The position numbers and the translations under genes were made by a program. This document shows positions 1 to 11,138 of a DNA stretch of 64,000 nt, piece by piece. Source of the stretch: Streptacidiphilus melanogenes (GTDB lineage Bacteria; Actinomycetota; Actinomycetes; Streptomycetales; Streptomycetaceae); assembly GCF_000787835.1 (NCBI RefSeq), contig NZ_BBPP01000002.1, positions 187,437-251,436 of the forward strand, read 5' to 3'. Every line of letters begins with the position of its first letter. Within the stretch, counting starts at the first letter, position 1. The notes beneath the pieces are model-generated. The model had not been told where the DNA came from. It did not search any database and saw only the letters and a list, made by a program, of their open reading frames with translations.

Positions 1-499
1 GCGCGGGCACCGGCGCGCTCGGGCGCGGCGCGGGCGTCGGCGGCGCGAGCATCGTCGGGACCTCGGCGGGCGGGCCCGCCGAGACGGGCGGGGCCACCTG
101 GAGGCTCGCCGCCTCCTCCTCGCGCGCCCGGGCAGCGGCCTCCTCCAGCCACTGCGGCGGGCTGAGCAGGAAGGACGTCGCCTCGACGAGATCCCGGTCG
201 CCGGTCACCTGCACCGGCGACTGCGGCGTCGCGCCCGCAGGGCGACCGTAGACCTCCTCGTAGCTGCGGACCACGTCGTTGATCGGCAGAGCGGGCCAGA
301 GCGTCGTCGCACCCGTCTCACGGGCGATCACCATGCGCGCCGCTCCGCCGTCGGAGGACGGGCCGTCGGTGCGGTCGACCGCCCAGGCCACGTAGCCCAG
401 GTCGAACTCGCGCACGCGCACCTCGCGGCGCAGCCAGGCGGGAGCCCCGGCGTTGATCCATTCCTCGGCGCGCTGCTGCGCCTCCGCGTACGTCACCAC
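1..499 (-). CDS. Imm35/YrhB-domain protein, 3' end beyond window
   Basis: Partial gene; the visible 166 residues are the N-terminus and the rest lies past position 1. Residues 3-75 resemble the YrhB/Imm35 immunity fold: a helix with EEWIN, then strands ending ARMVIARETG and a YEEVYG helix. A proline/alanine-rich linker follows from about residue 125, so a further domain (SUKH-4 or deaminase-associated in related Streptomyces proteins, from memory) probably lies beyond the edge. The start is the first GTG of a GTG-GTG pair at 499, preceded by a GAGGGGGG ribosome site. It begins 13 bases after the stop of the WHH/SUKH gene and is probably co-transcribed with it. An immunity or toxin-regulating role is inferred from domain and context. 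Confidence 0.7.
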   Translation of the reverse strand, partial: MVTYAEAQQRAEEWINAGAPAWLRREVRVREFDLGYVAWAVDRTDGPSSDGGAARMVIARETGATTLWPALPINDVVRSYEEVYGRPAGATPQSPVQVTGDRDLVEATSFLLSPPQWLEEAAARAREEEAASLQVAPPVSAGPPAEVPTMLAPPTPAPRPSAPVPA

Positions 500-512
500 G
501 GCGACGCCCCCC

Positions 513-1532
513 TCAACCCTTCACCGGGACGGCGCGCGCGAAGCCGCCGTCCACCATCAGTTCGGCCACCGTCTGCAGCTCCGGCGGACTGCCCGCCAGC
601 CGGAGCAGGAACGCGTCGAAGTCGTCGCCGCAGGGCAGCAACAGCCGCTCGCAGCGCTGCTGCGGCGTCAGGGACGGGTCGCCGTCGTCGCGGGCGTCGT
701 CGTAGGGCAGGAACCAGACCGTACCGGTCCGGTCGCCGCGCACCTTGACCGCCAGCAGGCCGCCCTGGGCGAAGCCGACGCCGAGATAGTCCTTGGTGAT
801 GTGGTCGCGCAGGCACTTGTTGACGTACGCGAGGTCCGCCGTGGACCGCTCCGTCGGCAGCCCGAAGAACGGCTGGTCCACCAGGACGCCCAGCTCCGTG
901 TCGAGTCCGAGGCCCTTGGGCGCGAGGCCGCCGGCGGCCTTCAGGAAGGTCCGGTAGGCCCCGGGCAGCGTGTAGCCGAGGGCCTCCTCGACCGTCTGCA
1001 GCCGCTGCTCGGTCTCCTCCGCGGTCGGCAGCGGGGGTGCCTCGCCGCCCTCTTCGCCCTCCGACGCGCCCGGGAGCACGAAGTGGACGGGACGTCGCTC
1101 CTGCAGCGGACGCGTGCCCCGCTTGGCGTGGTCCGCGCGCGAGCCGGCCAGGCCCCCGTGGTGCCGCAGCAGCGCCTTGACCTCGACGGGTACCAGCTCG
1201 AGCCGGCGGCTGCCGGGCGTGGCCGGGGTGACCGAGTGGTGCCAGGTCCAGCCGACGGGCGTGCCGACCGGACTCTCCACGTCGGCCCACAGCTCGTGGC
1301 CGTCGGCGCGCAGCGCGGCGTTGGCGGAGACGTAGTCGGTGAGCCGCAGCTCGTCGACGCCGAACCCCTCGGGTGGGTCCGCGACCTCCGCCGCGGCTCG
1401 GGCGTACGGGGAGAAGTCGGGACAACCGTCCGCGTCGACCCTCACCCCGGCCGGGTACTGCTGCGCGCGCAGCGGATCGGGAAAGTGCACGACCTGCCCG
1501 GCGTAGGCCGCGTTGGGCCGACCTGTCGTCAT
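513..1532 (-). CDS. WHH-type HNH nuclease domain fused to SUKH (SMI1/KNR4) domain
   Basis: 339 residues with two modules. The N-terminal half carries the WHH/LHH nuclease signature of HNH/Endo VII toxins: W97-H98-H99, then LELVPVEV and the H124-H125-G-G motif. The C-terminal half (about 165-335) is a SUKH domain, with LPGAYRTFLKAAGG and the later FLLRLAGSPPEL segment. SUKH proteins are known immunity proteins against such nucleases, so toxin and antidote folds sit in one chain. No signal peptide or WXG/LXG export segment is seen, so it is probably cytoplasmic: either a self-limited nuclease or an immunity protein with a retained nuclease-like region. It is first in a minus-strand operon with the Imm35-like gene and diverges from the deaminase/SUKH-3 pair. 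Confidence 0.8.
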   Translation of the reverse strand: MTTGRPNAAYAGQVVHFPDPLRAQQYPAGVRVDADGCPDFSPYARAAAEVADPPEGFGVDELRLTDYVSANAALRADGHELWADVESPVGTPVGWTWHHSVTPATPGSRRLELVPVEVKALLRHHGGLAGSRADHAKRGTRPLQERRPVHFVLPGASEGEEGGEAPPLPTAEETEQRLQTVEEALGYTLPGAYRTFLKAAGGLAPKGLGLDTELGVLVDQPFFGLPTERSTADLAYVNKCLRDHITKDYLGVGFAQGGLLAVKVRGDRTGTVWFLPYDDARDDGDPSLTPQQRCERLLLPCGDDFDAFLLRLAGSPPELQTVAELMVDGGFARAVPVKG

Positions 1533-1771
1533 GGAGTTTGCCCCCTGCTGGAACTGACTGCCGCGCCCAAGCCTAGGGGCTGATCGGCCCGGAGGGCTCT
1601 CCCCCTGTCGTCCGGAAGCCGACGGGAGGGCGGCCGGAACGGTTCCGGGAGCAGACCGCGTCTACCGGTCCGTCAGCGAACAGGCCCCCGACTTCAGTAT
1701 CTGCGTTCGGATTTGGCAGTCTGATCCACAGCACGTTGACGGGGGTTGACGGGGGAAGGGAACGACCGTTC

Positions 1772-2239
1772 ATGGAGATCATGCAGCACCAGCACAGACA
1801 CGCGCCGGCACCGCTGCTGCGCCACCGCCGGGACAGCCTGATGCCGATCGTCGCCGCGGCGCTGTCGGTGCGGGGTGATACCTATACGCACGTGAGCGAG
1901 AAGGGCGGGGCTCCGCAGCTGCACCGGCTCGTGGACGACTTCCTGGCCGGCCTGCCCGTGGGACAGCTCGAGCGGTTCACCGGGCGCTGCCCGGAGGCCG
2001 TACTGCTGTCCCAGTTCCTGGACCAGGCGGAGTCCGGGCGCTCCGGCAGGGCCGCGCGCAAGTCCTTCGGCGAGGGGGAGGCCAGGAAGGCGCTGCGCGG
2101 CGCGAAGATGACGACGGTCCGGATCCGCGAGGAGGGCGATCCGGCCCACGGCACCCACCAACCGCCGTGCCGCAGTTGCGAGCCGCTGCTGGCCCACTTC
2201 GGGGTCAGGACCATCTCACTGCACCCGAAGAAGAAGTGA
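1772..2239 (+). CDS. YwqJ-type nucleic acid/nucleotide deaminase domain protein
   Basis: 155 residues from ATG 1772. An in-frame TTG at 1736 lies inside a tandem TTGACGGGGG repeat (1736-1755) and is less likely as the start. Zinc-deaminase motifs are visible: C73-P-E75 followed by LLSQFL, then C133-x-x-C136 within PPCRSC. This pattern matches the YwqJ branch of the deaminase superfamily, known mainly as toxin tips in polymorphic toxin systems. Here it stands alone without an N-terminal secretion module. The SUKH-3 gene starts 19 bases downstream on the same strand, suggesting a toxin-immunity pair. Activity on free nucleotides or nucleic acid cannot be told from sequence. Confidence 0.78.
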   Translation: MEIMQHQHRHAPAPLLRHRRDSLMPIVAAALSVRGDTYTHVSEKGGAPQLHRLVDDFLAGLPVGQLERFTGRCPEAVLLSQFLDQAESGRSGRAARKSFGEGEARKALRGAKMTTVRIREEGDPAHGTHQPPCRSCEPLLAHFGVRTISLHPKKK

Positions 2240-2258
2240 CGAGGGGAGGTCGGACACC

Positions 2259-2747
2259 ATGCAGGCACGTTTCCCTGCGGACGTCGCGTCCGCTCTTGCC
2301 AAGGCGGGCTGGTACCCGGACCGCCGACGCATGCCCGCGGCGGAGGCCTGGGCCGAGCGGCTCTCCGCCTACGTCTCCCCGGAAGGCCACCGGCACACCG
2401 TCTTCCCCGCCGCGCTGGAGGCCTGGGCGGAGTTCGGTGAGATAGCCGTCTCGCTGGACGGTCCCGGCGTCGAGGTCGCCCGCACGCCCTTCGTGATCGA
2501 CCCGCTGCGAGGTCTCCACCAACCCCGCACACTGTCCGACCTGGGCCGTGCACTGGAGCTGCCGGTCGCCCCGCTCGGCGAGGAACGCGACGGCGCGGCG
2601 CTGCTGGCGATCGACGCGGTCGGCCGCGTCTACAGCCTCGACCACGCGGGCGAGTGGTTCCTGGGTCACACCATGGACCAGGCGCTCACCGTGCTGATCA
2701 ACGGCCTGCGGGTGGAGCGGCTGCTGTTCCTGACGGAGGCGCTGTAG
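2259..2747 (+). CDS. SUKH-3 family immunity protein
   Basis: 162 residues. It matches the SUKH-3 immunity type: an N-terminal helix with LAKAGWYPDR, a central FGEIAVSLDGPG strand region, LDHAGEWFLG, and a terminal helix with RVERLLFL. SUKH-3 proteins often partner deaminase toxins, and this gene follows the YwqJ-type deaminase by 19 bases behind a good ribosome site (GAGGGGAGG). The likely job is binding and neutralising the deaminase, inferred from family and context. A short non-coding stretch separates it from the convergent GntR gene, with no clear terminator. Confidence 0.82.
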   Translation: MQARFPADVASALAKAGWYPDRRRMPAAEAWAERLSAYVSPEGHRHTVFPAALEAWAEFGEIAVSLDGPGVEVARTPFVIDPLRGLHQPRTLSDLGRALELPVAPLGEERDGAALLAIDAVGRVYSLDHAGEWFLGHTMDQALTVLINGLRVERLLFLTEAL

Positions 2748-2824
2748 CTGAGGCGCTGTAGCCCAGGAGGGCGGCGCGGCGCCGGTGCGCCGCTTCCCCC
2801 CGCCGGGCCGTCCCGCGCGTTCGG

Positions 2825-3196
2825 CTACGCCCCGTCGTACGCCTCGTGCAGGGCCGTCTCGACCACGGCGCGGGCCTGGTCCGGTGGGAGGCCCAGGGAC
2901 TTCGCGCGCTGCGCGTACGCCGCCGCGGCGCGCGCGACCTCGGCGAGCGAGCGGTCGCCGGAGGCCGCCACGACGGTGCCCGCGCGGCCGCGGGTCTCGA
3001 CCACGCCCGCGGCCTCCAGCTCGCGGTAGGCCTTGGCGACCGTGTTCACGGCGAGCCCCAGGTCTTCGGCGAGCCTGCGGACGGTGGGGAGCTTCGTCCC
3101 GACCGGGGCCTCCCCGCTCGTCGCCGCTGCGGCGATCTGCGCGCGGATCTGCTCCGAGGGCGGGACGTGGGACGCGGGGTCAAGGGCGATCAGCAC
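2825..3196 (-). CDS. GntR-family (YtrA-like) transcriptional regulator
   Basis: 123 residues, the short YtrA-type GntR layout: a winged helix with PSEQIRAQI, LPTVRRLAEDLGLAVNTVAKAYRELEA (described here by its ends) and ETRGRAGT, then a short helical tail without a large effector domain. It starts 17 bases after the stop of the membrane-protein gene, so the two probably share a transcript. YtrA-type regulators commonly repress their own operon with adjacent membrane or ABC genes. The ligand is unknown. Confidence 0.88.
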   Translation of the reverse strand: MLIALDPASHVPPSEQIRAQIAAAATSGEAPVGTKLPTVRRLAEDLGLAVNTVAKAYRELEAAGVVETRGRAGTVVAASGDRSLAEVARAAAAYAQRAKSLGLPPDQARAVVETALHEAYDGA

Positions 3197-3213
3197 GCTG
3201 CGCTCTCCGGCAC

Positions 3214-4107
3214 TCAGGACGACGACAGCCTCCTACGGTAGTACCGCCGCACGCCGGGGGCGCTGACGATCGCGTTGACGACGAACGCGCCCAGGACGCC
3301 GAGGCCCGTCCAGACGTCGAACAAGGCCAACAGCCAGGGGCCCGCGCCGTTCATGGAGTAGCAGCACGCCGAACCGACCAGAGTGACCAGCAGCGGCACG
3401 ATCATCACCGTCGACAGCACCGTGGACGCCCGGAACGCCTCGTCGAAAGCGAGCTCCGGTCCGCCCTCGGGTGCCCGGGGGACGTTCATCAGACGCAGCT
3501 GCGCACGCTCGACTCCCCACTCCGCCAGTCCCGCGAAGACCGCGAGCGCAGCGAACATCAGCGTCTGCGCCGTCCGCGCGTGCAGGGCGCAGACCACGGC
3601 GGCGGCGACGGGCGGAAGGACGGCGAGCAGGCGGGAGATCCAGGTCAGCCACGGAGGCACGACGGCGGCCAGCCGCACGGGCACCGGGACGGCGGTCGGC
3701 GGGACGGCGGCCCGGCCGCCGAGCGCGACGTCCCACACGTGGACCGCCACGGTGACCAGCCCGAGCGGCAGCGCCAGCACGGCGTAGGCCATGGGCCCGG
3801 GAAAGAAGTAGATCCGGCCGGGATCCGGTACGTCGGGGACGTGGACCAGCGAGGTCAGGTACCAGCCCATGGTGGGCGCACCCACCAGCGCCGACAGGAG
3901 CTGGCCGAGCCCCTCGCGGCGGCGGACCCTGGCGCCGACCGCGCGGGCGAACTCGGGCGGGAGCCACAGGTTCTGCTCGCGGGCGAACCTGTCCGCCCGC
4001 TTCGTTTCGGCGCGCTCGCCATTCCGCAGGAGTGTGACCATGCCCGCGCCGCCGAGGGCGACCCCCAGGCCGACAGCGGCACCCACACCTATCTCCACCG
4101 CGGACAT
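3214..4107 (-). CDS. Multi-pass membrane protein of unknown function
   Basis: 297 residues from ATG 4107, which has a GGGAGGG ribosome site; an open frame back to 4164 is less likely coding. About six hydrophobic segments can be read, the first near residues 5-28 and others in the middle and C-terminal half, ending in a basic RRYYRRR tail. The linkage of such a membrane protein to a small GntR regulator recalls DUF1648/SdpI-like gene pairs, but no diagnostic motif could be confirmed. It overlaps nothing and lies 61 bases downstream of the kinase gene on the same strand. Function unknown. Confidence 0.75.
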   Translation of the reverse strand: MSAVEIGVGAAVGLGVALGGAGMVTLLRNGERAETKRADRFAREQNLWLPPEFARAVGARVRRREGLGQLLSALVGAPTMGWYLTSLVHVPDVPDPGRIYFFPGPMAYAVLALPLGLVTVAVHVWDVALGGRAAVPPTAVPVPVRLAAVVPPWLTWISRLLAVLPPVAAAVVCALHARTAQTLMFAALAVFAGLAEWGVERAQLRLMNVPRAPEGGPELAFDEAFRASTVLSTVMIVPLLVTLVGSACCYSMNGAGPWLLALFDVWTGLGVLGAFVVNAIVSAPGVRRYYRRRLSSS

Positions 4108-4168
4108 CGCCGCCCACCCTCCCGCCGACCGCGTCCCTCGCAGGTCAGGCGAGTGTTCTAGCACATGG

Positions 4169-5470
4169 TCAGGTCGCCGTCAGCAGGCGGGCCTCGACGC
4201 GGAAGCCGCCCTCATCCGTCGGGCCGGCGGCGAAGCTGCCGCCGAGGGCGTGGACGCGTTCACGCATGCCGACCAGGCCGTTGCCGCCACTGGGCAGACC
4301 GCGGTCGGCGGCGGGCACGATGTCAGCGGCAGGACAGGTGTTGGAGACGGCGAGGGCGACGCCACCGGTGACGTAGGCGACCACCACCTCGACGTCCGTG
4401 CCCGGCGCGTGCTTGAGCACATTGGTGAGGGCCTCCTGGACGACGCGGTAGGCGGTCTGCTCGGCCTGCGCCGGCAGGGCGTTGCGCGGACCGCCGAGGG
4501 TGTAGCGGACTCCGAGGCCCGCAGCCCGCGACTCGTCGACGAGCTTCGGCAGGTCCGCCAGACCGAGGGCGGCGGCCTCGCCCTCGTCGACCGGAGAGCC
4601 CATGCCGACCGCTGTCCCGGTCGTTCCCGTCGGGTCGGTCTCCTCCTCCGGCTCGACGGTCCGCAGCACGCCGAGGATCTGCCGCAGCTCGTCCAGCGCC
4701 TGCCGGCCGATGTCCCCCATCAGCCTGGCGCTCTGCGCGGCGCGGTCCAGGTCCTTGTGCACGACCCGCTCCAGCGCGCCCGCGTGCACGACCATCAGGC
4801 TGACACGGTGGGCGACCACGTCGTGCATCTCACGGGCGATCCGCGTCCGCTCCTCCATGCGCGCGCGCCGCGCACGCTCGTGCGCCTGGTCGGCCAGAAG
4901 GCCGAGCTCCGTCTCCAGTCCTTCCGCGCGCTCCGTGAGCGCGACCAGCAGCCGTCGCTTGGCCCCGATGTAGAGGCCGAGGATGGCCGGCGGCACGCTG
5001 ATCGCCACGGCCACCAGCACCGACAGGATGACCAGCACGTACTCCGCCACGCCGTGGCGCAGCGCCTCCTGCTGCTGGGTGCCGAGCGTCAGCGTGGAGA
5101 CGATGACGGTCTCGGCGATCGCCACCGCGCAGAGCGCGCTCATGACGCGCCGTTCGGCGAAGCGACTGGCGGCGCCCTCGGGGCGGTACGCGCCCAGCGT
5201 GTAGAGGCCGATCATCAGCAGCGTGTAGCCGGCGTCGAGCGGGATCGTCGCGAGCGCCGCCGCGACCGGGATCAGCGGCCAGCGCCGCCGCACCACCAGT
5301 GTCGAGCCCGCGACCAGCCCGAACACGGCGACGGCGGCGACCGCCGCGGTGCCGAGGCCCTGGCGGAACGCGAAGACAGCGGCCGACCACGCGCACTCAC
5401 CGGCCGCGACCGTCGCCAGGCCGATGTCCAGCCACATGCTCCGTCGGCGCGTCCACGCTCCCACCCTCAT
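4169..5470 (-). CDS. NarL-type sensor histidine kinase without adjacent response regulator
   Basis: 433 residues. The N-terminal half has four or more membrane segments. A HisKA_3 dimerisation helix follows, with RTRIAREMHDVVAHRVSLM carrying the phospho-acceptor His, then an HATPase_c domain with YRVVQEALTNVLKHA (N-box) and GNGLVGMRERVHALGG (G-box). This is the usual NarL-type actinobacterial kinase. Unusually no response regulator lies beside it; the next gene downstream is the membrane protein. The start at ATG 5470 lacks an obvious ribosome site, so a leaderless transcript or the in-frame ATG at about 5437 is possible. It diverges from ppc. Confidence 0.9.
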   Translation of the reverse strand: MRVGAWTRRRSMWLDIGLATVAAGECAWSAAVFAFRQGLGTAAVAAVAVFGLVAGSTLVVRRRWPLIPVAAALATIPLDAGYTLLMIGLYTLGAYRPEGAASRFAERRVMSALCAVAIAETVIVSTLTLGTQQQEALRHGVAEYVLVILSVLVAVAISVPPAILGLYIGAKRRLLVALTERAEGLETELGLLADQAHERARRARMEERTRIAREMHDVVAHRVSLMVVHAGALERVVHKDLDRAAQSARLMGDIGRQALDELRQILGVLRTVEPEEETDPTGTTGTAVGMGSPVDEGEAAALGLADLPKLVDESRAAGLGVRYTLGGPRNALPAQAEQTAYRVVQEALTNVLKHAPGTDVEVVVAYVTGGVALAVSNTCPAADIVPAADRGLPSGGNGLVGMRERVHALGGSFAAGPTDEGGFRVEARLLTAT

Positions 5471-5542
5471 GCGACAAGGGTAAAAGGAAGCCCAAAGGCG
5501 GCGCGGGCGACCGCCCGGTTGTCCGGATAGCGGCCATTCCCG

Positions 5543-5570
5543 TGGACGGTCACACGCCGCAACCTATGCT
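5543..5570 (+). promoter_or_regulatory. Candidate vegetative promoter of ppc
   Basis: TGGACG at 5543-5548 and TATGCT at 5565-5570 are separated by 16 bases, a reasonable HrdB-type match about 110 bases before the ppc start. Pattern match only. Confidence 0.35.
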
Positions 5571-5683
5571 GGACCGCGAGAGATCAACCATCTCGAGCGC
5601 AAGGCAGGCGACTGCATCTTGGGCGGACAGCGTGGTCCGCACACGCCCCTGTCCGTTCCCCCACCCCGCAAGGGAGCACCAGC

Positions 5684-8452
<2,769 letters not shown>

Positions 8453-8505
8453 CGCCGGAGTTCACACGGCCCGGCGCCACGGCGCCGGTGACGAGTCGTG
8501 AACAC

Positions 8506-8542
8506 TGAAGGGCCGGACCTGCGGTGCGGGTCCGGCCCTTCA
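8506..8542 (+). terminator. Hairpin between convergent ppc and pth
   Basis: A perfect 14-bp stem (8506-8519 with 8529-8542, left arm TGAAGGGCCGGACC) and a 9-base loop lies between the two convergent stops. There is no U-run on either side, as is common in Streptomyces. It probably ends both transcripts. Confidence 0.75.
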
Positions 8543-8559
8543 CACGTCTCGCGTGGCGC

Positions 8560-9132
8560 TCAGCTGTTGTAGACGGACTGCGCCCGCTCCAGGCCGTCCT
8601 GCATCAGCGACTCCACGGCGTCGGCGCAGCGGTCGACGAACCACGGGAGCTCCTTGCGCTCCGCTCCGGAGAAGTCGCGCAGCACGAAGTCGGCGACCTC
8701 CATCCGGCCCGGCGGGCGGCCGATGCCGGCGCGGACCCGCAGGTAGTCGGGGCCGAGGGACTTGGTGATCGACTTGAGCCCGTTGTGGCCGTTGTCGCCG
8801 CCGCCGCGCTTGAGGCGCAGGGTCGCGTAGTCGATGTCGAGCTCGTCGTGGATCACGATCAGCCGGTCGACGCCGGACTTGTAGAAGTCGCGCATCCCGA
8901 CGACCGGGCCGCCGGAGAGGTTCATGAAGGACATCGGCTTGGCCAGCACCGCCCGCTGACCGGCCAGACGGCCCTCCAGCACCTGGGCGCGGCTCTTGTG
9001 CGCCTTGAACTTCCCGCCGACCCGCTCGGCCAGCAGGTCGGCCACCATGAAGCCGATGTTGTGGCGGTTGCCCTCGTACTGCCCACCGGGGTTGCCGAGG
9101 CCGACCACCAGCCAGGGGCCCTGCTCGCTCAT
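8560..9132 (-). CDS. pth: Peptidyl-tRNA hydrolase
   Basis: 190 residues, standard length. Releases tRNA from peptidyl-tRNAs that drop off the ribosome. Motifs: [17 protein letters not shown] with catalytic His24, [19 protein letters not shown] with the catalytic-region Asp, and [12 protein letters not shown]. It lies downstream of rplY in the conserved prs-rplY-pth order, but a strong hairpin in the 94-base gap suggests partly separate transcription. Confidence 0.97.
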   Translation of the reverse strand: MSEQGPWLVVGLGNPGGQYEGNRHNIGFMVADLLAERVGGKFKAHKSRAQVLEGRLAGQRAVLAKPMSFMNLSGGPVVGMRDFYKSGVDRLIVIHDELDIDYATLRLKRGGGDNGHNGLKSITKSLGPDYLRVRAGIGRPPGRMEVADFVLRDFSGAERKELPWFVDRCADAVESLMQDGLERAQSVYNS

Positions 9133-9175
9133 CTGCTGCGACTCCTGTCGTGCTGCGGCTGGTGTGAACGCGGGA

Positions 9176-9209
9176 CTGCCCCGGCCGTCACAGCGGACGG
9201 CCGGGGCAG
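9176..9209 (-). terminator. Hairpin between rplY and pth
   Basis: A perfect 14-bp stem (left arm CTGCCCCGGCCGTC at 9176-9189, right arm 9196-9209) with a 6-base loop lies just after the rplY stop. It has no T-run. It may terminate or attenuate read-through into pth. Confidence 0.65.
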
Positions 9210-9226
9210 CTTCACGCGGATGGGGC

Positions 9227-9820
9227 TCAGGCCTCGACCTCGGCCTCGGCGGCCTCCTCGGCCTCCTCCTCGACGGCCTCGACCTGGGCGCCGATGACCT
9301 GCAGGACGACCGCGTCCCCGTCGACGGCCAGCGAGGAGCCGGACGGGAGGGTGATGTCCTTGGCGAGGATGGAGGCGCCGGCCTCCAGGCCCTCGACGGA
9401 GACCGTGACGGACTCGGGCAGGTGGGTCGCCTCGGCCTCGATCGGCAGGGCGTTCAGGACGTGCTCGAGCAGGTTGCCGCCGGGGGCCAGCTCGCCCTCG
9501 GTGTGGACCGGGACCTCGACGGTGACCTTCTCGCCACGCTTGACCAGGATCAGGTCGACGTGCTCGATGGTGCGCTTGATGGCCTCGCGCTGGACGGCCT
9601 TCGGCAGCACGAACTCCTGCTTGCCGTCGATCGGCAGGGAGATCAGCGCGTTCGGGGTCTTCAGCGCCAGCATCAGGTCGTGGCCCGGCAGGTTCAGGTG
9701 CACCGGGGCGTGGCCGTGGCCGTAGACGACGGCGGGGACCAGGCCGGCGCGACGGGCGCGACGGGCGGCACCCTTGCCGAACTCGTTGCGGGGCTCAGCG
9801 GCAAGGCGGATCTCGGACAT
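9227..9820 (-). CDS. rplY: 50S ribosomal protein L25 / general stress protein Ctc
   Basis: 197 residues, the long Ctc form with an N-terminal L25 domain (5S rRNA binding, residues 1-95, start [21 protein letters not shown]) and a C-terminal beta domain. The acidic tail is rich in Glu/Ala. It sits between prs and pth as in many actinobacteria and bacilli. A terminator lies on each side, so it may have its own promoter in the 196-base gap after prs. In Bacillus the homologue is stress-induced; that is not shown here. Confidence 0.96.
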   Translation of the reverse strand: MSEIRLAAEPRNEFGKGAARRARRAGLVPAVVYGHGHAPVHLNLPGHDLMLALKTPNALISLPIDGKQEFVLPKAVQREAIKRTIEHVDLILVKRGEKVTVEVPVHTEGELAPGGNLLEHVLNALPIEAEATHLPESVTVSVEGLEAGASILAKDITLPSGSSLAVDGDAVVLQVIGAQVEAVEEEAEEAAEAEVEA

Positions 9821-9930
9821 GGAAGCGCTCCTTGTCTCGTGGTGAACGGTGAGCGCTCGGCGGCCATCTCACACGTCTTGGAACAAGAAGCGCGTCGATA
9901 ACGGAGCTCAGTGATGTGCGCAGGGCACAG

Positions 9931-9985
9931 AAAAGGCTCCCTCGCCGGGCAGGTACCCAGAGTACCCAAGCCCGCCGAGGGAGCC
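9931..9985 (-). terminator. Rho-independent terminator of prs
   Basis: Left arm GGCTCCCTCGCCGGGC at 9935-9950 pairs with 9970-9985 with one mismatch. Read on the minus strand it is followed by TTTT (9931-9934). It lies 31 bases after the prs stop. Confidence 0.85.
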
Positions 9986-10016
9986 AAAACGATCAGCCCA
10001 GCCGCAGGGGCTGTGA

Positions 10017-11000
10017 TCAGGCGCGCTCGTCGAAGAGGCTGGTGACCGAGCCGTCGTCGAAGACCTCGCGGATCGCGCGGGCGATCAGCGGGGCGATGGA
10101 GAGCGTGGTGACCTTGTCGATCTCCTGGGACAGCTCGCCCGGGGTCGGCAGGGTGTTGGTGAAGACGAACTCGCTGGCCCGCGAGTTCTTCAGGCGGTCC
10201 GCGGCCGGGCCGGAGAGCACACCATGGGTGGCGGCGACGATGACGTCCTCCGCACCCTGCTCGAACAGCGCGTCCGCGGCGGCGACGATGGTGCCGCCGG
10301 TGTCGATCATGTCGTCGACCAGGACGCAGACGCGGCCCTTGACGTCACCGACGACCTCGGCCGACATGACCTTGTTGGCCACGTTCGGGTCGCGGCGCTT
10401 GTGGATGATCGCCAGGGGCGCGGCCAGGCGGTCCGACCACTGGTCGGCCACGCGCACGCGGCCGGCGTCCGGGGAGACGACGGTGAGCTTGTCGCGGTCG
10501 ACCTTGGAGCCGACGTAGTCGGCCAGGATCGGCAGCGCGAACAGGTGGTCCACCGGGCCGTCGAAGAAGCCCTGGATCTGCGCGGTGTGCAGGTCCACGG
10601 AGATCAGCCGGTCAGCGCCCGCCGTCTTCAGCAGGTCCGCTATCAGGCGGGCGGAGATGGGCTCGCGACCGAGGTGCTTCTTGTCCTGACGGGCGTAGCC
10701 GTAGAACGGCATGATCACGGTGATGGTCTTGACCGACGCGCGCTTGAGCGCGTCGATCATGATCAGCTGCTCCATGATCCACTGGTTGATCGGAGCGGTG
10801 TGGCTCTGCAGCACGAAGGCGTGCGCGCCACGGACCGACTCCTGGTAGCGGACGTAGATCTCACCGTTGGCGAAGTCCAGTGCCTTGGTGGGGACCAACT
10901 CGACACCCAGCTGCTCGGCCACCTCGTGCGCGAGAGCCGGGTGTGCACGGCCGGAGAAGAGCATCAACTTCCGAGAGCCGGACGATTTGATCCCGGTCAC
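10017..11000 (-). CDS. prs: Ribose-phosphate pyrophosphokinase (PRPP synthetase)
   Basis: 327 residues. Makes PRPP from ribose 5-phosphate and ATP for nucleotide, His and Trp synthesis. Visible motifs: KLMLFSGRAHPALAHEVA at the N-terminus, FYGYARQDKKH, SVDLHTAQIQGFFDGP, and the PRPP loop VLVDDMIDTGGTI. GTG 11000 (VTGIKSSG) is chosen over an upstream in-frame start at 11045, because AAGGAG sits correctly before it and homologues begin there. It lies 138 bases downstream of glmU, same strand, linking UDP-GlcNAc and PRPP synthesis as in other actinobacteria. Confidence 0.97.
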   Translation of the reverse strand: MTGIKSSGSRKLMLFSGRAHPALAHEVAEQLGVELVPTKALDFANGEIYVRYQESVRGAHAFVLQSHTAPINQWIMEQLIMIDALKRASVKTITVIMPFYGYARQDKKHLGREPISARLIADLLKTAGADRLISVDLHTAQIQGFFDGPVDHLFALPILADYVGSKVDRDKLTVVSPDAGRVRVADQWSDRLAAPLAIIHKRRDPNVANKVMSAEVVGDVKGRVCVLVDDMIDTGGTIVAAADALFEQGAEDVIVAATHGVLSGPAADRLKNSRASEFVFTNTLPTPGELSQEIDKVTTLSIAPLIARAIREVFDDGSVTSLFDERA

Positions 11001-11138
11001 TGCAACCGTCTCCTTGTTGCTTTGGCACCCAGGTTTGCTGAACATCCGCAGGCGGACACTGGCCTGGCGCGGCCCTGTGGTGTGTGGATGACCACCAGGT
11101 TACGCGGCCATGGAGGTTCCCGTCGCGCCCGGGTCGCC

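Noticed and set aside
3213-5530. Plus-strand frames across the membrane protein and kinase genes
   Set aside because: Shadows of genes with clear membrane and HisKA/HATPase motifs on the other strand.
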